The notes beneath the pieces are model-generated. The model ran no database searches. It saw only the letters and a program-made list of their open reading frames with translations, and had not been told where the DNA came from. Made by a program: the position numbers and the translations under genes. Positions 1-11,500 of a stretch of DNA of 64,000 nt are shown here, piece after piece. Location of the stretch: NCBI GenBank assembly GCA_946902985.2, contig OX336389.2, positions 169,518,704-169,582,703 of the forward strand. Direction: 5' to 3'. How positions within the stretch are numbered: position 1 is the first letter of the stretch; each line of letters begins with the position of its first letter. Source of the DNA: Meconema thalassinum. Its lineage: Eukaryota > Arthropoda > Insecta > Orthoptera > Tettigoniidae.

Positions 1-603
1 TGAAGGAAAGAAAATGTACATTTTGAAATCTGAACTAAGAACTCATGATCAGACTTTTTGTGACATAATATCTTAGTGCAACAAAGATAAGATGCATGTT
101 AAGTAAAATGGGATATGAAAAATTGTGTAGTCTAGAACCCCGTGGCAAAGAGTCGGCCTACACACCTGTTAATCGGTAGCTTCAAAATTCTAACTGGACT
201 TTCTAGCTCCAAAGTGCCCCAAAGAGGCACTGTAATGTTGTTCCTGTCCATAGCCTCCCTGTGTGTAATTTACTGTGGACTCAGCAGCAAACCCAAAGTC
301 TTCTTGACCATGTCCTTGGTTTTGCCAAAGTTGGGAACTGCTTAAGAGCACACTTAACATCGCCAAATTAGTTCCTATTTGCAATGACTCTCTCACAGAG
401 AGGTTCTGTGATTTACTAGAAAGTAGCTTGGGGGAAGCAATAGAAGAATTAACATATAGCTTGAATAAAAATACACGTGATAAAAAAAATATTTAAAACG
501 AATATTTTTTAATCACATGTAATTTTTATTTTTCAAGTTGTATTTTCGCATTTTCCAGTAATTGGGATTATATTGTGCTGGCTGACTGACTGAAAAGTTG
601 TAA

Positions 604-710
604 CTTTCTTCGGCTTTTCCCAATTAATTGGGATCGCCGGAGCCAACCAGGCTCATTTTGGTTTTGGCCGGGGATTTAAGGCCGGATGCCCTTCCTGACG
701 CCACGTGATT
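604..710 (-). mobile_element. Short 5'-truncated SINE or LINE tail with 15-bp target duplication
   Basis: On the minus strand this 107-bp insert reads GGCGTCAGGAAGGGCATCC, the block also found near the 3' end of the SINE at 27813-28182, and finishes with an A/G-rich tail. It is flanked by perfect direct repeats ACTGAAAAGTTGTAA at 589-603 and 711-725. Their length and perfection indicate target-primed retrotransposition of a 3' fragment. Confidence 0.72.
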
Positions 711-826
711 ACTGAAAAGTTGTAATATTAATTATAATTGTAACAGATGGGCAAAAGGACTCCACATTAAGGTTTGAGTCAAGCCTCAACAAGCCGGTGA
801 GGAGAGGGAAGGAATATACAAACCAA

Positions 827-1984
827 CTACTGTCGACCAAAGTATTATGTGCACTCGAGTTTGAAGGTTGTTTGTTAGGTAACCAATAGACTTACATAAA
901 ATCTAATAACATCATCATTTTCGTCGTTCTATTTTACGTTAGTTCATGTAGGTTCGGAATTTCTAATTTATATTGTAATATTTTTTTATCGCAGTTGGAA
1001 CACAAAATGTGCCCGTTTTTAAGCTTGTTTCAACCATGTGTCACATTTCAGAATTATTATCTCAAAAACCCGTCATTAGATCGAATCCAAATTTTAACTC
1101 AATATACATTGGAAAGTTGTATAACTGGTTTATTAATTCCAATAAACAGAGTTGTTATCATTTTTGTAAGGTAACTTTTTCTCGGCTCGGGGTGGTTGGA
1201 AAATGTAGTTCTTGGTCGCGTTGTAATCCTTATACATCAAAAAGTTATGCTGTATGACTGTGAAATACATAAATTATTTCACTTATTTTATATCGTTTTG
1301 TATTTGTTCGGGGAAATAAGGCATGGTTCACCAGCTAGCCGCTCCGGGAAAAGCTGTACAGCGGTGCCGAGATGGAGCCCGTCACACTCCATGGCGCGCC
1401 TCACTCGGAAGTGAGGGGCTCCATCTCAGCAACGCTGTACAGCTTTTTCCGGAGCGGCTAGCTGGTGAACCAGGCCTTATTTCCCCGAACAAATACAAAC
1501 CGATATAAAATAAGTGAATTAATTTACGTACTTCACAGTCATACAGCATAACGTTTTGATGTATAAGGATTAGAACGCGACCAAGAACTACATTTTCCAA
1601 CCACCCCGAGCCGAGAAAAAGTTACCTTACAAAAATGATAACAACTCTGTTTCTTAGACACACAAAATTTTGAAATTAATAAACCAGTTATACAACATTC
1701 CAATGAATATTGTGTTAAAATTTGGATTCGATCTAATGACGGGTTTTTGAGATAATAATTCTTAAATGTGACGCATGGTTGAAACACGCTTAAAAACGGG
1801 CACTTTTTGTGTTCCAACTGCGATAAAAAATATTAAAATATAAATTAAAAATTCCAAACCTACATGAACTAACGTAAAATAGAACGACGAAAATGATGAT
1901 GTTATTGGATTTTATGTAAGTCTATTGGTTACTTAACAAACAACCTTCAAACTCGAGTGCACATAATACTTTGGTCGACAGTAG
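827..1984. mobile_element. Foldback element: 1.16-kb near-perfect palindrome
   Basis: Sequence from CTACTGTCGACCAAAG at 827 reappears as its reverse complement ending at 1984. The two arms, about 565 bp each, stay alignable throughout, with scattered substitutions and a few small indels. The centre, near 1390-1420, is a short asymmetric spacer. Small ORFs on either strand are mirror images of each other and not genes. Such long inverted repeats are typical of foldback or long-TIR non-autonomous DNA transposons. No clear target duplication was found. Confidence 0.85.
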
Positions 1985-3330
1985 GCTATATCTTATTTTG
2001 CAGATAGCATTAGGCAAAAAATATGAGTAAGAACAGTTACTCCAGCTTTAAATTCATAGTGGTGCTCACTATGAGCAACTCTCATGAACTAAAATTTATA
2101 TGCGGGCAATTTGAATTAAAAACCACAGTAGCATTAACCTCCCTCCGCCATCCCTTCTGTCCTTGGAATGTATATTTATGGTGCGTTACATTAATGTCTT
2201 TTTATTTTTTGCTTCATAGGGTAACCTTACACAATTACCCTAAATTTCGGTCCTTGCCTCTGAGAAATAAAAGTTAATACAGACTACCCTGTTACAAACA
2301 GATTGAAAGAAACACAGCAAAGAAATGAGCATGAATAAATGCATTACCAATACAAAATACATTAAAATCTTGCCCTCATTAAATGATATGCTCTAAGGAA
2401 GTCAGGATACAAATAAGGAACTTGGAAGAAACAAAATTACAGAAATAAGTTCTTGTACTGTAGTATTTATTATACTGGTACTTTTCTCGTCCTTTCGAAT
2501 ATAGGTACATTCCCAAATACAGTACTTAATGTCATCTTCAAATCATTGTTTCAACATGAAATGACAAATCTGCAAGAGAAATAAGGTGATATAATCAAAC
2601 ATGTCAGTCTTAAAAGAATACCATCCCTAAAGGAAAAATTGTCAGACACAACTGTGATAACAGTGATCATGAATATTCTGCTCATAACATTGGAATAGGT
2701 CACCCACCTCAGGGTATAAGGGACGGCCATAGGCAGTACCGGTATTCAACCCCACCCCCACCCCACCTCACCCCTTTTCACTCTAATATTGGGGAGTCCA
2801 GCATAAATTGTATTCATGCACCCAGGAAAAACAATGATGACATGTAATTTCATAAGTATCGAATAGTTAAAACTCAACCCATAGAAAGCCTAGGATTAGT
2901 TTCCAGAATTTACAATAGTTTAGCCAGGAATATTGATTGGAACATTGCTGATGCAAGCAGTCAGTTGATTCAAGTAGCCTAATTGGAATTATCAAGCAGG
3001 CATTTTACATTGAAGAAGTAAATAAAAGACATTCATTGTTTGTAGACTGTTATGCATTTCAGTATTCATTCTAGTCTGCAAACCTCTGTAGATAAATATA
3101 CAAATAAACCTCCAAGTGATTAAATGACATTTTTGAGTATTCACACGTTATATCCACATAACATCTGCATAACATCCGCATGAGGCAATCCTTCTCTTCC
3201 CAATTTAGCTGTAAATCGGTCCTAGCCTCCCATATGCACATAGCACATAGGCCTGCCGTATATGGTTAAAAAATTTATGGGAAAAATAAAATTTATGACC
3301 AGTATCACACAACACTGACATGTACACATT
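1985..3330. other. Unannotated AT-rich stretch upstream of PLGRKT
   Basis: Nothing recognised. Short open frames lack codon-like composition or familiar motifs. The C-rich patch near 2750-2775 is low complexity. A promoter or first exon of PLGRKT could lie here or in 4452-5432 but could not be identified. Confidence 0.4.
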
Positions 3331-3339
3331 CGAGTTTTC

Positions 3340-3650
3340 TCCCTACTGTTAGTGCCCCTTAAAACAACTACTACTCCCCACCCGGCTTATTGGCCAATGG
3401 GGTTTGAGGAAGATAATGCTCCTCACTTTTTTGACCTGCGGCAGGGAAAATGACGACCGTGTGGGGAGCACTGGGTCTCAACCAGCCTTTACTCCCAGGG
3501 GAAATCCCTCAGGTACTCATATTTTACAACTGGCTGAGCCGACCAAAGTCCGTCTGGATGCTGGGGGCAGTTCAAAAATCCCCAACACTGTCAGGAATCA
3601 AACCCAGTCCTTCCAGTTATGAATCTAACACCTTCCATGTTAAGCTCACC
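3340..3650 (-). mobile_element. Degraded tRNA-like SINE
   Basis: The minus strand contains a B-box-like GGGTTTGATTCCTGAC (about 3590-3605) with an A-box-like TGGTGAGC further upstream, as in a tRNA-derived SINE head. The left edge contains the CCCCTTAAAACAAC module that recurs at several other places in the window. Boundaries and target duplication are not clear. Confidence 0.45.
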
Positions 3651-3744
3651 ATGGATCTTACACAGCCTAAAAAGATTGTTGTGCAACAATTTACTTCACA
3701 GCAAGTAACTGGTCTCATTGCTGAATAACTGTGTTGGACTAGAG

Positions 3745-4443
3745 CAGGGCCATCCAGACAGCACTCCCGGAGCGCTAGCGCTCCGGCCGCGCTCTAAGCC
3801 TGTGCTCGGAGCGCTTTTGTGGAAGGTAGTTTCGGAAATGGTGGGAGGAGCTCTGCTGGCTGAGCACGCTGAAGTGTGCAGACGATCCATCAGTAGCTAG
3901 TCTAGTCCAATGCGCTTTGTTGACAGTGTGTAAGTAAATCAGTTTCGCAGTGGTCATGACTGAACAACATAAAAAAAAAATTAAAAAAGGATTGGTGAAG
4001 CAGAAGTCTTTAAAGCAGAATGGGAAATTTCATTTTACTGTACAGCTTACAAAGGGCATACCAAATGTTTAGTGTGCAAAAGAGATGTAATGTGTTAAAA
4101 AGAACACAATTTGTTGTTGAATTTTCCTCTCTAATATGTTCACATTTCTGTTTGAAATAAATCACAATATTCTTTACTTAACACTTGTGTTCGTTTCCTG
4201 CACATTCCATACATCGGAGTACCATTCGATTTGTATATGCGGTATATTTGTTATGACAAAACAGCCCTATTAATATATCAACAATCCCACAAGAGCCGTC
4301 GGCCTCACGACTGTACGTACGTGTCTAGTCAGCGTGGTCCAAACATCGTCCGTCTCCTCGCTGCCACAGTGTAGTGGTGGTAGGGGAAGGAGCACTAGTC
4401 TGACTGCGCAGTGCTCTCCGAGTGCAATGACTAGATGGCCCTG
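3745..4443 (+). mobile_element. hAT deletion derivative with BED-finger remnant
   Basis: The 5' end CAGGGCCATCCAG and the 3' end CTAGATGGCCCTG form imperfect terminal inverted repeats. Flanking 8-bp sequences GACTAGAG (3737-3744) and GATTAGAG (4444-4451) match at 7 of 8 positions, the hAT target-duplication size. Inside is a piece of transposase N-terminus (next entry), so this is a 699-bp internally deleted copy of an autonomous hAT. Confidence 0.8.
3991..4128 (+). pseudogene. hAT transposase N-terminal BED zinc-finger remnant
   Basis: The frame starting at 3991 reads EVFKAEWEISFYCTAYKG, then a CLVCKRD motif, a stop, and KEHNL. This order (aromatic/Trp segment, C-x2-C, then KEHNL before the His pair) is that of the BED finger of Charlie/SPIN-like hAT transposases. 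A poly-A run just upstream probably caused a frameshift from an ATG at 3957. The catalytic core is absent. Confidence 0.65.
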
Positions 4444-4451
4444 GATTAGAG

Positions 4452-5432
4452 GATGTGCTGCAGCTGAGCATTGCTTAAATATCCCCATTACCTGTAAAAG
4501 TAAAACGTGCTAAGAGTTATAGTTTATTTGTAGATTTTTCCTACTCCTGTAATAATCTGGTAAAACTTATGTCAGAACTGAAGAAGTATTTTTCTTAACA
4601 CAAAAAGGAAGGGAGGAAGGGCGGGCTTGCATTGGCACAGTGATTCGCCCTGTCCCCCGGTGGCCAGCAAACGCCACGATCAACAAACACTGATGCAGTC
4701 GAGGTCAGCAGCAGTCCTGTCTCAAACATATAATATTTGTATATTTAAATCACAAAATCATATTGAGGTAGGTTTTATCCTTAGGACATGAGGAGAAGAG
4801 GTCAACGGGGTAATCACTCAACCGTCTGAGAGCTGGAGTAGGAAGATCGAGGACCACCATGAGGAAATGAGGGTTCTCTACATCTACAACCCTGTGTGAC
4901 TGTGGAGAGTTACTGACTCTTGAGCTTATATGCCATATGCTTATATACAATATACCATCTTTTATAAGCCATTGTTTCCTTTGTCCTACCCTACTGAGGA
5001 CTTAACTTTGACTCCACCTAAGACTTTGGATATTGTGCTTTTCTGGGTATTTACGTATGTTTTAAAATTATTTCATTTTACCGAATAACATGGTAATGTA
5101 CAGTCACAATTTGTTATATGTAATTTATATGCATGATGTTTCTGGTACGAGTAAATAAATTTGTTGGTTTCATAATCATTTTCATCACTATTATAATCGT
5201 CATCTTGTATTTTGTTGGGGCACCTGATTGTAGCATGCATACATTGACGAATCAACCCATTGGGAGTAGGGTTAGTCTTGTCATTCACAAGTTTTTTTTT
5301 GGTTTTTGTTTGTTTGTTTTTTCAACAAATTTGGACTGCCTCTAGTTATAACCAAATTTTGGCTTTCTTTGATAATTTTTGCCCCATATAATAGGATGCA
5401 TTACTGACTCAGCTGTGCTTCTCTCCTTTCAG
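4452..5432. other. Unannotated stretch before the PLGRKT start exon
   Basis: No coding or repeat feature recognised apart from low-complexity purine and T runs (about 4605-4620 and 5290-5320). The final part holds the polypyrimidine tract and acceptor at 5411-5432. Confidence 0.4.
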
Positions 5433-5461
5433 ATGTGAATTGCTTCAATTAGGTGACCAAG

Positions 5462-5542
5462 ATGGGGAACATATTCACCAGAACAATGGAAGAAAATCTG
5501 AAGAAAAATCAAGAGTTCATCACAGAGATGAATAAAATTACA
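5462..5542 (+). CDS. PLGRKT: PLGRKT coding exon 1
   Basis: Encodes residues 1-27, starting MGNIFTRTMEEN. A pyrimidine-rich acceptor ends at 5432, so the exon probably starts at 5433 with 29 nt of 5' untranslated sequence, which implies an unidentified upstream non-coding exon. The donor GTTAGT begins at 5543. The phase is 0, and the next exon restores the family sequence directly after Thr27. Confidence 0.82.
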
Positions 5543-8500
5543 GTTAGTGGTGAACATCAGCATGACTTAAATATTTAATTTCAAAGCCTGACAGTGTAGA
5601 TTTCATTCTCTCTTGGCACATTTAGGTACTCACTCAAAGGTGGAACTGGCATAGTGTTTTAGGAAAGACCTGTTGTACAAGCCAATGCTCAACTAGTGAT
5701 TCCAAACCGTTTGGTGTTCAAGTTTTAAATTCATTATGCATTATTTTAGGGTTAAAATTCTCAGAAATGAATTTGCACTGATCTATTATATTATCTTGAG
5801 TCATAATTTTACATGTCCTAGGCCTGGAAAGAGAACGGCATGATGTTGGTGCTCGCTAAATGTCAAGAAGTTTGGACTCTGCCTAAATAATCCTTGATTA
5901 ATTTTATGAAATTCTAGAGCATGTATGTCGGAGACGTTTAGTGTGTTGGTAGCCATGACTGGCTCCTAAATGATGCATGATTCTAGCTATTACAAGCAGG
6001 TAGGCAGGAATACAGCAAGCAAGAGCAGAAAGAGTGGATTCGATTGTCTGGAGCTCCCAGGACATTCATAGTCTACAGTAGTAATGGAAACCTGTTCTTT
6101 TTGGTCAGGAAGTATAGTTTTAGCTCACACTGTTTGGTTCTGGAAGGAATGTAGAACATAACTACAGTCCGTGGATCTCTCGTGAAAATCAACTACAATA
6201 TTACAGTCAAGTAAAAGGAACTTTCCTTGTTATTAGCTTTGCAAGATACGATTGCCGCTGAACTTGGCTGCGCCAGTGTATGATGATAATAGCACAAGGA
6301 GCCTTGCAGGATGAGCAGGGAGACACAGCAATGAAGGACTGCAGTCTGCTCATAAGTCAAGCAGGATTGTGTGCGCTACTTGTGTTAAACAGACGTTATA
6401 ATGTGAATTGTGAATGGAAAAATGAATGATGGGCGAATTAAGAATTGCACGTTTCTAATTGTTTCGCAACAGCACAGCTAAACATAACAGGAACACTTTC
6501 ATCACGTAAAGGTGAACGATGACTATGGCTACTGGAACTGACATATCATACCCGCGCAACTGTAGCCGTCAATCAAGCAGGCTGACAGCATGACACAAAT
6601 AAACAAAGAATAGTTCCCACCTCGGCCACTGGCAATCGTATCTTGAAAGGCTAATATTATTTTGCTGTCATTGTGAATGCCAAGGTCAAACTTTATAAGT
6701 TTGAACTAGAAAGGCTGAGGATAATGAAGGAAGTATGTGTTGGTGCAGACAAAGAAAGCATGTGTTGCTGTGAGGTTGGTAGCATTGAAACTGTTCAATC
6801 AGAACAATATTGATGTATTATGCATAACCTATCATAAATAGAATTATTCCAGTTAGTGAAGAGCTAACGAAGACATGGTAAGATTATTACTCAATAACAA
6901 TGATGATAAGAAAATATGAAAAAGGCATTTTCATTTCAGAACTTGATGCTGCTCTGCATGCACACAATTTTATCTCCTGAGAAAGTGCATATAGCCTACT
7001 GCTATCAGTAAATCATTCACGACCACACTGTGCCAACGTTATGATAGACTTTTACATAGAATTCAAGTGTGAAGATTTGGGCCATCTGCCGTTTAGTCCA
7101 AACCAGCACTGAATGATTGTCACCTTTTTCGAGAATTGAAGGTATGGTTGGGTGACAACGCCTCGTCAAAAAGGAAGAACTTCAGAAGACTCTCCAGACG
7201 TACCCACCTCAGTGGCGGCAGAATATTTTGCCGAAGGCATTCGAAAGCTGGTGTAACGATACGACAAATGTTTCAATCGTTTTGGCGATTATGTTGAGAC
7301 ATACGAATAAATCAAGCAAACATTTTGTAGTAAAATCAGTTCGGTATGTCAATCTGTTATTTTTATACAGTCCATCGGAACTTGAAGAAAAAAACAGCCC
7401 TCGGATGTACTATGCGCGCGCTTTCAATTGTACAGCTGGGGCCCATGGCGTGCCACAAGCTCGGCCAAGGCCACCGCAGCAGCGAATAACAAAACTGCCG
7501 CTTGGCGTTCTTACATTATATGAAAGACCCTGTACTTTAAAATCAGAGTAGTGGTTTTCAATGAGCCCCTCATTGCATACTCAGATGTCCATTGTATTAT
7601 TTCACAGATGTCTTGTTGCTTTATGCTGTGTTTTTCAACATACACAAACATTACAATTTGATGGCATGATTTTAAACACAACTTGTCAACTTCACTACAC
7701 AACAAGACAACACAGCTATAACTCAGTGCACCACTGTGACAGCAGGTGCTAGGGATGCACATCACTGTCTATTCTAGTGTGACATCATCTTAAGTCAGGT
7801 TGCCTCCACTATACCGAGAATTTGTTTAGAACCAGGCAACGAATGCGTTGCACTCTAATTTTTGTATTGCGATCTGCTTGCTACGACCTATCCACACACT
7901 ATGAAGTGTAATTTGAGATCACAGTTCCCTTAATGTGCCAGAAAATCTACCAACACAGGTATCTAGCATTTAAGCACCCTAAAATACCAAATCGACTATA
8001 CTGTGGTTCAGTCCCGTTACCTCGGACACAGGGAACAAACACCTTTTAACCATTACACCACTCTCCTGGCCATGTACCATGTCTCTAGATGTTATCATTT
8101 TTCATTTTGGAGTCATCGGCCTCATGTACATGTGTGTAAAACATGTCTGAAAACTTGTGTTACTGTAGTGTCAATTTTACATAATATGTGTAATTAATTC
8201 ATTTTATAGGTTTAGTATTGGGATAAGTGTTCCAGAACTTGTGGATCACCTGAAAGAAAACCACACTCAAGATAGCCCCTAAAAGTAGCTGTGACCTGGG
8301 ATGGAACCACTCGACTTGTACTTCCTAGTTTTCTCTTGGTAGCCTATGCTATTTAGGGTGAGCGTAAGAACTAAAGATGAACAAGCTCATGAAGCCTATT
8401 AGTATGGGTAAATTAAATTCAGCCATTGACAGATGCAAGAATGGTTGCCAGAGTCAGAAGAGTTCTTTTCTTAATAGGCCACCTACAGGGAGAATTGGTG

Positions 8501-11500
8501 AAAGATAACTATATTTTGTTTAGAATTTTCTACTCTGAGATCCAGAACACAAGTATTTCATTCTTTTTAATTATTATCTCACTTGATGTAATTTTTCTGG
8601 CTCCCATTTCAGTTCCTTAAAATGCATCCCGCGGCATAGCCATGCCCATTAAATCGCACACCACGACCATGATGGGCAGCTACAGCAAGTCTGGTGATCA
8701 GAGTTTCGAATCCTGGTGCCGAGTGTGGTTTTTTCCACACTTCCTAAGGGCAATTGCTGGGATAGAAATTTATTTCAAGTCCCAGGGCACCTATCCCATC
8801 CCATCCCTGTGCCTAATACAGCTGCCCACACTACTACAGTCATCACAGATATTCAGGTTATCAAACAAGCTCAACACATACCGAAGTACAGGAGAGTCCC
8901 GCTCAACCGACCTTCCCTTATCCGACACTCGTAGAGTCAATTTGGACATTTGGTGGAGACAAAATTCTGGGAAACTTGGTGTAGAGGGTGCAGCTGTGGA
9001 ACAAGCACTGATTAGAGTGCTGGTGGTAGGACCGGTTATTTGCTCTAGGAAATGTCCAGCGAGCCTTCAGTCATTGTTCAGTCTTGTATTGCTTGGGTAT
9101 GAAAGTTATTGTTTCCATATTCTTTGTGAGTATGGTGAGTAAATGAAAGAAAGTTAAAAGGAATCGACATGAAAGACTTAACGTACTGGATAGCGCAGGC
9201 TTGGGAAGAAGTAGAAACGATGACATTAGCATTAGTCTTGGAACGTATTGTGGAGTGAGGCGGAACATCAAGAGAAGGTGCTATAAAAGACATGGGCGAC
9301 ATTGTTCCCTTACTGAATTGCATTTCTGGCTGTGAGAACTCTACGACTCAAGATGTGAGTAAGTGGTGTGCACAAGATTAGCTGTTTAAAACTGACCCTG
9401 AAGATGGTGATGAAGAACGAGGTATTGCAGAACAAAAGGATAAGACGATGTCTCACAGTGAAGGATTAAGTGCATTGGATATGGCATTAACCTATGTGGA
9501 GCAACAGCCGAAGGCAAGCTCAACGGAGGTGTTGATTTTTATTGTCGATGGCGAGATATCACAGCAAGAGAACGTGAATCAGCAGGCCAGCAGACATTGT
9601 TGACAAGTTTATTTTCTCAAGGCATTTGGAACGTTTTCGTTCAATACTGCATCATCATCATCATCATCATCATTTCCCCTTATCCAGCTCCTGCCGGGTC
9701 GGGGTATTTATGGCACTTCTCCACTTTCCTCTTTCCTTCCACCATTCTTCTTCCACGATCTTGTCCCAGTCCAGATTTCTTTTTCTTACGCTGTTCTTGG
9801 AGGCTGGATTTAGACAGCTCCTTAACCCGGTCCATGAGGCAATTATAATTGGCTACATGGATAATTCTTGCCAGGCGCGTCCACGTCGCGGGGGTGGGCA
9901 ACAGTACTGTAATATACCATGGAACTACAGTACCGGCTAAGTTCTGGTGAGGACCCAGTCCTATGGGGTATAACATAGGCCACGTGCACAGGGTTACGTG
10001 CGAAGACCTCAACGGAATCTGCAGCGGAGAAGATGGACTTCGGAACGGTGGAGATTGCGGAAGGGGCAACCCAGTACTCAGGGAATAGTATGAGTACAGC
10101 GTCAATCGGCAGCGTCTGTTTCCCGGGTTAGGGTTGGCTGCAAGGGCGTCTGTTTCCCATGTTAGGGGCGGCCTGTATAATAGCTGGCAGTAGCTTCATA
10201 AAATGCCTTTGGGAGTGACTACCCCATCGTAATAATAGCCTAAAATGGAAATGGCACTTCAAATGATTCAATACTGCATGTACAATTGAATTGGTGATTC
10301 AGTAAATAGAATACCGTAAAACATGTCATTGTTTTTGTAATACAGTATAACGTACCTATTTGTTTTAGTTCATTTTCAAAGTTATTCTGTATTATCCGAC
10401 ATATTTGGTGATCCGACATACTCCACGTCCAGTTAGGTCGGATAATCGAGACTCTACTGTATGTGGGGCTGATGACCAAGATGTATCAAGCCCCTAAAAT
10501 GAATTAAACAACAATAACTTTAAATGCATAGTTCTGTTAAAATACGAAAAAACCTTCTGAAATACACATACTGAAGTTCTTTTTTATTTCGTTCTTTTTT
10601 AGAAATCTATTGTTATCAGCCTTAAATACTACAGGCTAATACTTGTCTAGTTCTATACTGTGCTGTCCATGTTTCTTTGGAAAGTCTTGGTACCTCAAAT
10701 TGCTTTCATTATTAAGGCAACCTGAATGTTTCCTTACTGTATGTTTCGTAACTAAATAATGGTATGTACTCTTTTCTTGCATGAAGGTGGAGCGGCAAAT
10801 ACAGATGCAAAACCAGATGAGAGAAAGACTGACAGCTATGCAGTTAGCTCGAGCTCGTGAGTTGCTGTATTGGTTTGGGTCATTCTATGTCCTGGCTGCC
10901 TTAGGGATGATTGCTGGGTATGTTTTGTATGGTTCATGCTTAAGAATACTTGAAGATCTGATTATATGCTTGACTGCAGTTTGTAATTACTGTAATTACC
11001 CTTCGTTTCTATTAATTAGTTTTCATTCTTATAGTTTTCGCCGCACGAAGAAACCAGGAGTATTAATACCTCTACTTCCATTATCCTACATTGTTGGATA
11101 TCAAACCGATATGGCATATGGAAATAAGTTACATCGAATACGGGGTGAGTGAACTAAAAATTGGTTAAATTTCTTTTTTTACTGATAGTAATATTCTATT
11201 TTATGGCTTCCAAAGAGCAATTGTCGTAAATGTCACATTACACTGAAGTTAGTATCACTGGTTCTAGTCATTCAGCATTAGAGTGTTACTTGGTTGAAGT
11301 AAGACGACTGTTTTCCGAATGGTCAACAACCTATTGAATTCTTAGTTCAACTGTAACTGATTATTGCTTCTCACATCATCCTGTTATATGTACTTCTTTC
11401 TATTGATGTGTTCCTACTGGCAGTGCTCTTTTTCCATCATTAAATATCTTATCATGCCTTTTCACACAAAGGGGGTTTCCTCCCTACTCATCATTTTTAG

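Larger units (their letters stand above)
8889..10459 (+). mobile_element. pogo/Tigger-like DNA transposon, relic
   Basis: Terminal inverted repeats CAGGAGAGTCCCGC (8889) and, reversed from 10459, CAGTAGAGTCTCGATT are bounded by TA on both sides (8887-8888, 10460-10461). The interior holds a transposase C-terminal remnant (about 9290-9600) and is split by a younger retroelement at 9653-10266. Confidence 0.78.

Noticed and set aside
1..480. Small frames on both strands at the window start, one Gln/Gly-rich on the minus strand (190-396)
   Set aside because: Too short, with no recognised domain. It may be a transposon scrap, but I cannot support it.
8210..8285. A possible exon after an acceptor-like TTTTATAG (frame with SVPELVDHLKENH)
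   Set aside because: It does not fit between PLGRKT exons, has no matching donor or family, and ends in a stop.
9626..9940. A histidine-rich protein (run of eight His)
   Set aside because: The His run is the CAT-repeat tail of the retroelement at 9653-10266, read on the wrong strand.
10781..11152. A 123-residue protein beginning at ATG 10781
   Set aside because: It is PLGRKT exons 2 and 3 read through a short in-frame intron; the ATG is part of the splice acceptor.
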